Below, piece after piece: positions 3,612 to 6,175 of a stretch of 6,175 nt of DNA (the first letter of the stretch is position 1; each line of letters starts with the position of its first letter). The notes under the pieces were generated by a model, which had not been told where the DNA came from, made no database searches, and saw only the letters and a list, made by a program, of their open reading frames with translations. The position numbers and the translations under genes are program-made. Source of the DNA: JACKII01 sp963974445 (lineage in GTDB: Bacteria; Pseudomonadota; Alphaproteobacteria; Bin95); assembly GCA_963974445.1 (NCBI GenBank), contig CAXBDI010000163.1:1-6175 (forward strand). The letters are read 5' to 3'.

Positions 3612-6175
3612 ATGACCCAGCCTGATTTCATCCACCTGCGCGTGCACTCCGCCTACTCCATGTCGGAGGGGGCTGTGCACCTGAAAGACCTCGTTCAGCG
3701 CACGGCGGCGGCGGGCCTGCCGGCGGTGGCCGTCACCGACACCGCCAACCTGTTCGGCGCGCTGGAGTTCGCGCTCGCGGCAGCCGACGCCGGCGTGCAG
3801 CCGATTGTCGGAACCCTGCTGCCGATGCTGGAGCCGGACGGCAAGTCAGTCGCCTACCTGCCGGCCTATGCCCAAAGCGAGACCGGCTATCTCAACCTGA
3901 TGGCGCTGATCAGCCAGGCCTTCCTGGAAAGCGGCGATGAGGGCGAGCCAAAGCTGACCTGGGGCGACCTCGACCATCGCACGGAGGGCCTCATTGCCTT
4001 CACCGGCGGTCACGAAGGGCCACTCGGCAAGCTGATCCTGGCCGGCCAGCACAAGGCCGCAGACCGGCTGCTGGACCGCCTGCAGGCGTTGTTTCCCGGG
4101 CGGCTCTACGTCGAACTGCAACGCCACGGCCTGCCGGCGCAGCAACGTTCGGAGCCGGCCTTCCTGAAGGCCGCCTACGACCGCGACCTGCCGCTGGTCG
4201 CCACCAACGATGTGTTCTTCCCCGAACGTCAGCACCACGAGGCGCACGACGCCCTCATCTGCATCGCCCAAGGCCGCAAGCTGGATGAGGACGAGCGCCG
4301 CCGCCTGACGCCGGAGCACTACCTGAAATCGCCGGAAGAAATGCAGGCGCTGTTCCAGGACCTGCCGGAGGCGCTCGCCAACACGCTGGTCGTGGCGCAG
4401 CGTTGCGCCTACATGCCCCTGCCGCACAAGCCGATCCTGCCCGCCTTCAATGCCGAGGCCGGTCGCGACGAACCGGCGGAATTGCAGGCCCAGGCCGCGG
4501 CCGGTCTGGAAGAGCGGCTGGAGACGCATGTCTATCCGCCCAATGCCTCCGATGAGGATAAAGTCCGGCTCGCCCAGCCCTATCGTGAGCGGTTGGAATA
4601 CGAGCTGGGCGTCATCACCCAGATGGGCTTCCCCGGCTACTTCCTGATCGTCTCCGAGTTTATCAAATGGGCCAAGGACCAAGGCATCCCGGTCGGCCCG
4701 GGCCGCGGCTCCGGCGCCGGCTCGGTTGTCGCTTACGCGCTGCAAATCACCGACCTCGACCCGCTGCAATGGGGCCTGCTGTTCGAGCGGTTCCTGAACC
4801 CCGAGCGCGTGTCGATGCCGGACTTCGACGTCGACTTCTGCCAGGATCGCCGCGACGAGGTCATCGACCACGTCCGCCGCAAGTATGGCGAGGACCGGGT
4901 CGCCCAGATCATCACTTTCGGAAAGCTCCAAGCCCGCGCCGCCCTGCGCGATGTCGGGCGCGTGCTTGGCATGCCTTACCCGCAGGTGGATCGCATCTGC
5001 AAGCTGGTGCCGAACAATCCGGCCAATCCGGTCACTCTGCAACAGGCCATCGACGGCGAGGTGCAATTGCGCGAGGCGCGGGCCAGCGATGAGGACGTCG
5101 CCCGCCTGATCGACATCGCATTGCAGTTGGAAGGCCTCTACCGCCACGCCTCGACCCACGCCGCCGGCGTTGTGATCGGCGACCGGCCCTTGCAGGAACT
5201 GGTGCCACTCTATCGCGACCCGCGTTCGGAAATGCCGGTCACCCAGTTCAATATGAAGTATGTCGAGACGGCCGGCCTGGTAAAGTTCGATTTCCTCGGC
5301 CTGAAGACCCTCACCGTGCTGCAAAAGGCCGTCGAGTTCATCGCCAAGCGCGGCGAGCAGATCGACTTACTGAAGCTGCCGCTCGACGACTTGGCCACGT
5401 TCCAGCTGTTGAGCTCTGGCGAGACCGCAGGCGTGTTCCAGTTGGAAGGCAGCGGCATGCGCGACATGCTGCGCAAGCTGAAGCCGACCGAGTTTGAGGA
5501 CATCATCGCCGTCGTCTCGCTCTACCGCCCCGGCCCGATGGAGAACATCCCCTCCTACATCGCCCGCAAGCATGGGCAGGAGAAGCCGGACTACCTGCAT
5601 CCCCTGCTGGAGCCGGTGCTGACGGAAACCCACGGCATCATCATCTACCAGGAGCAGGTGATGCAAATCGCCCAGATCCTGGCGGGCTACAGCCTCGGCG
5701 GCGCCGACCTGCTGCGCCGCGCCATGGGCAAGAAGATCAAGTCGGAGATGGATGCCCAGCGCGACATTTTCGTTTCTGGCGCGGTCGAGCGCGGCGTCGA
5801 CGAGCAGCAGGCCTCCGACATTTTCGTGCTGGTGGACAAGTTCGCCGGCTACGGCTTCAACAAATCCCACGCCGCCGCCTATGCGCTGATCGCCTACCAG
5901 ACCGCCTACCTGAAGGCGAACTATCCGGTCGAGTTCATGGCGGCGCTGATGACGCTCGACATGGGCAATACCGACAAGCTGGCGCAGTTCAAGCGCGACC
6001 TGGACCGCCTCGGCATCGAATTGCTGCCGCCGGATGTGAACCACTCCGAACAGGCGTTCTCGGTCGAGCAGGTGCCGGGCGAAGGCGAGGAGCCGGCGCG
6101 CGCCATCCGCTACGCCCTGGGCGCGATCAAAAACCTGGGCCGGCCCACCTGCGAGGCCATTGTGCGGGAGCGCGC
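3612..6175 (+). CDS. dnaE: DNA polymerase III subunit alpha, 3' end outside the window
   Basis: The catalytic subunit of the replicative polymerase, a C-family polymerase that forms the core with epsilon and is held to DNA by the beta clamp. About 854 residues are visible, in one uninterrupted frame. The N-terminal PHP domain (about 1-270) has HLRVHSAYS at 8-16 and AVTDTANLFGALEF. The palm contains GRGSGAGS (364-371), PDFDVDFCQDRRDEVIDH with Asp406 and Asp408, RHASTHAAGVVI (511-522), and KFDFLGL with Asp560. These three Asp correspond to E. coli Asp401, Asp403 and Asp555 with a constant offset of five. Finger sequences follow (SLYRPGPMENIPSYI, YQEQVMQIA, FAGYGFNKSHAAAYA at 744-758). The beta-binding, OB-fold and tau-binding regions lie beyond the edge. 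ATG 3612 gives MTQPDFIHLRVHS, matching the E. coli spacing; in-frame ATG 3603 would add MRP. Neither start has a clear Shine-Dalgarno. No intein interrupts the motifs. Confidence 0.97.
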   Translation, partial: MTQPDFIHLRVHSAYSMSEGAVHLKDLVQRTAAAGLPAVAVTDTANLFGALEFALAAADAGVQPIVGTLLPMLEPDGKSVAYLPAYAQSETGYLNLMALISQAFLESGDEGEPKLTWGDLDHRTEGLIAFTGGHEGPLGKLILAGQHKAADRLLDRLQALFPGRLYVELQRHGLPAQQRSEPAFLKAAYDRDLPLVATNDVFFPERQHHEAHDALICIAQGRKLDEDERRRLTPEHYLKSPEEMQALFQDLPEALANTLVVAQRCAYMPLPHKPILPAFNAEAGRDEPAELQAQAAAGLEERLETHVYPPNASDEDKVRLAQPYRERLEYELGVITQMGFPGYFLIVSEFIKWAKDQGIPVGPGRGSGAGSVVAYALQITDLDPLQWGLLFERFLNPERVSMPDFDVDFCQDRRDEVIDHVRRKYGEDRVAQIITFGKLQARAALRDVGRVLGMPYPQVDRICKLVPNNPANPVTLQQAIDGEVQLREARASDEDVARLIDIALQLEGLYRHASTHAAGVVIGDRPLQELVPLYRDPRSEMPVTQFNMKYVETAGLVKFDFLGLKTLTVLQKAVEFIAKRGEQIDLLKLPLDDLATFQLLSSGETAGVFQLEGSGMRDMLRKLKPTEFEDIIAVVSLYRPGPMENIPSYIARKHGQEKPDYLHPLLEPVLTETHGIIIYQEQVMQIAQILAGYSLGGADLLRRAMGKKIKSEMDAQRDIFVSGAVERGVDEQQASDIFVLVDKFAGYGFNKSHAAAYALIAYQTAYLKANYPVEFMAALMTLDMGNTDKLAQFKRDLDRLGIELLPPDVNHSEQAFSVEQVPGEGEEPARAIRYALGAIKNLGRPTCEAIVRER

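Noticed and set aside
3846..5324. 492-codon open frame on the minus strand
   Set aside because: It lies antisense to the conserved palm region of dnaE, whose sense translation has all catalytic motifs. The minus translation is low-complexity and rich in Q, L, V, R and D, as expected for the reverse of GC-rich coding DNA.
5367..6044. 225-codon open frame on the minus strand
   Set aside because: It is antisense to dnaE finger-domain sequence, and the composition is typical of a reverse-strand shadow.
3612..6175. Possible intein in dnaE
   Set aside because: DnaE is a known intein host, but all palm and finger motifs seen are contiguous and spaced as in E. coli, with no inserted Cys-starting block.
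1..6175. CRISPR array, tRNA or rRNA gene, riboswitch, transposase
   Set aside because: No regularly spaced repeats, no tRNA-like or rRNA-like sequence, no long structured leader apart from the palindromic repeat, and no transposase or integrase frame were seen.

Overview
The window reads as GC-rich chromosomal DNA from an alphaproteobacterium. The main evidence is the DNA polymerase III alpha subunit at the right end. Its N-terminus has an HLRVHSAYS / SEGA / TDTANLFGALEF pattern that I associate with alphaproteobacterial DnaE (E. coli has HLRVHSDYS). I cannot place it to genus. All real genes are on the + strand.

Left part (1-2826): two metabolic genes lie in tandem. The first is a thiamine-diphosphate-dependent enzyme of the acetolactate synthase / benzoylformate decarboxylase superfamily (3-1547). 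The second is an acyl-CoA dehydrogenase-like flavoprotein with an unusual, short C-terminal domain (1744-2826). They are separated by 196 bases, most of which is an imperfect palindromic repeat element (about 1574-1695) with perfect 14-bp outer arms. The pair may belong to one carboxylic-acid or acyl-CoA pathway, but the substrate cannot be read from the sequence.

Middle part (2827-3529): a small, visibly more AT-rich toxin-antitoxin module. It has a perfect 10-bp inverted repeat that is the likely operator (2858-2883), a strong ribosome binding site, an AbrB/MazE-type antitoxin (2898-3140) and a PIN-domain ribonuclease toxin (body 3164-3529). The toxin is the most interesting object here. 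The codons for the first PIN-fold strand and its catalytic Asp (FFDTN) lie upstream of the only usable in-frame start (GTG 3164). The only ATG that could supply them (3118, inside the antitoxin gene) is one base out of frame. The frames meet at TTT TGA C after a run of six T, which resembles the prfB (RF2) +1 frameshift site CTT TGA C. This is either recoding, a recent indel that disabled the toxin, or a homopolymer sequence error.

Right part (3530-6175): an 82-base leader carrying two abutting GANTC sites (candidate CcrM methylation sites) and a 10-bp palindrome, then dnaE from 3612 running off the window's right edge. About 854 of an expected 1,150-odd residues are present. The visible frame is intact, and all three polymerase active-site aspartates are in place.
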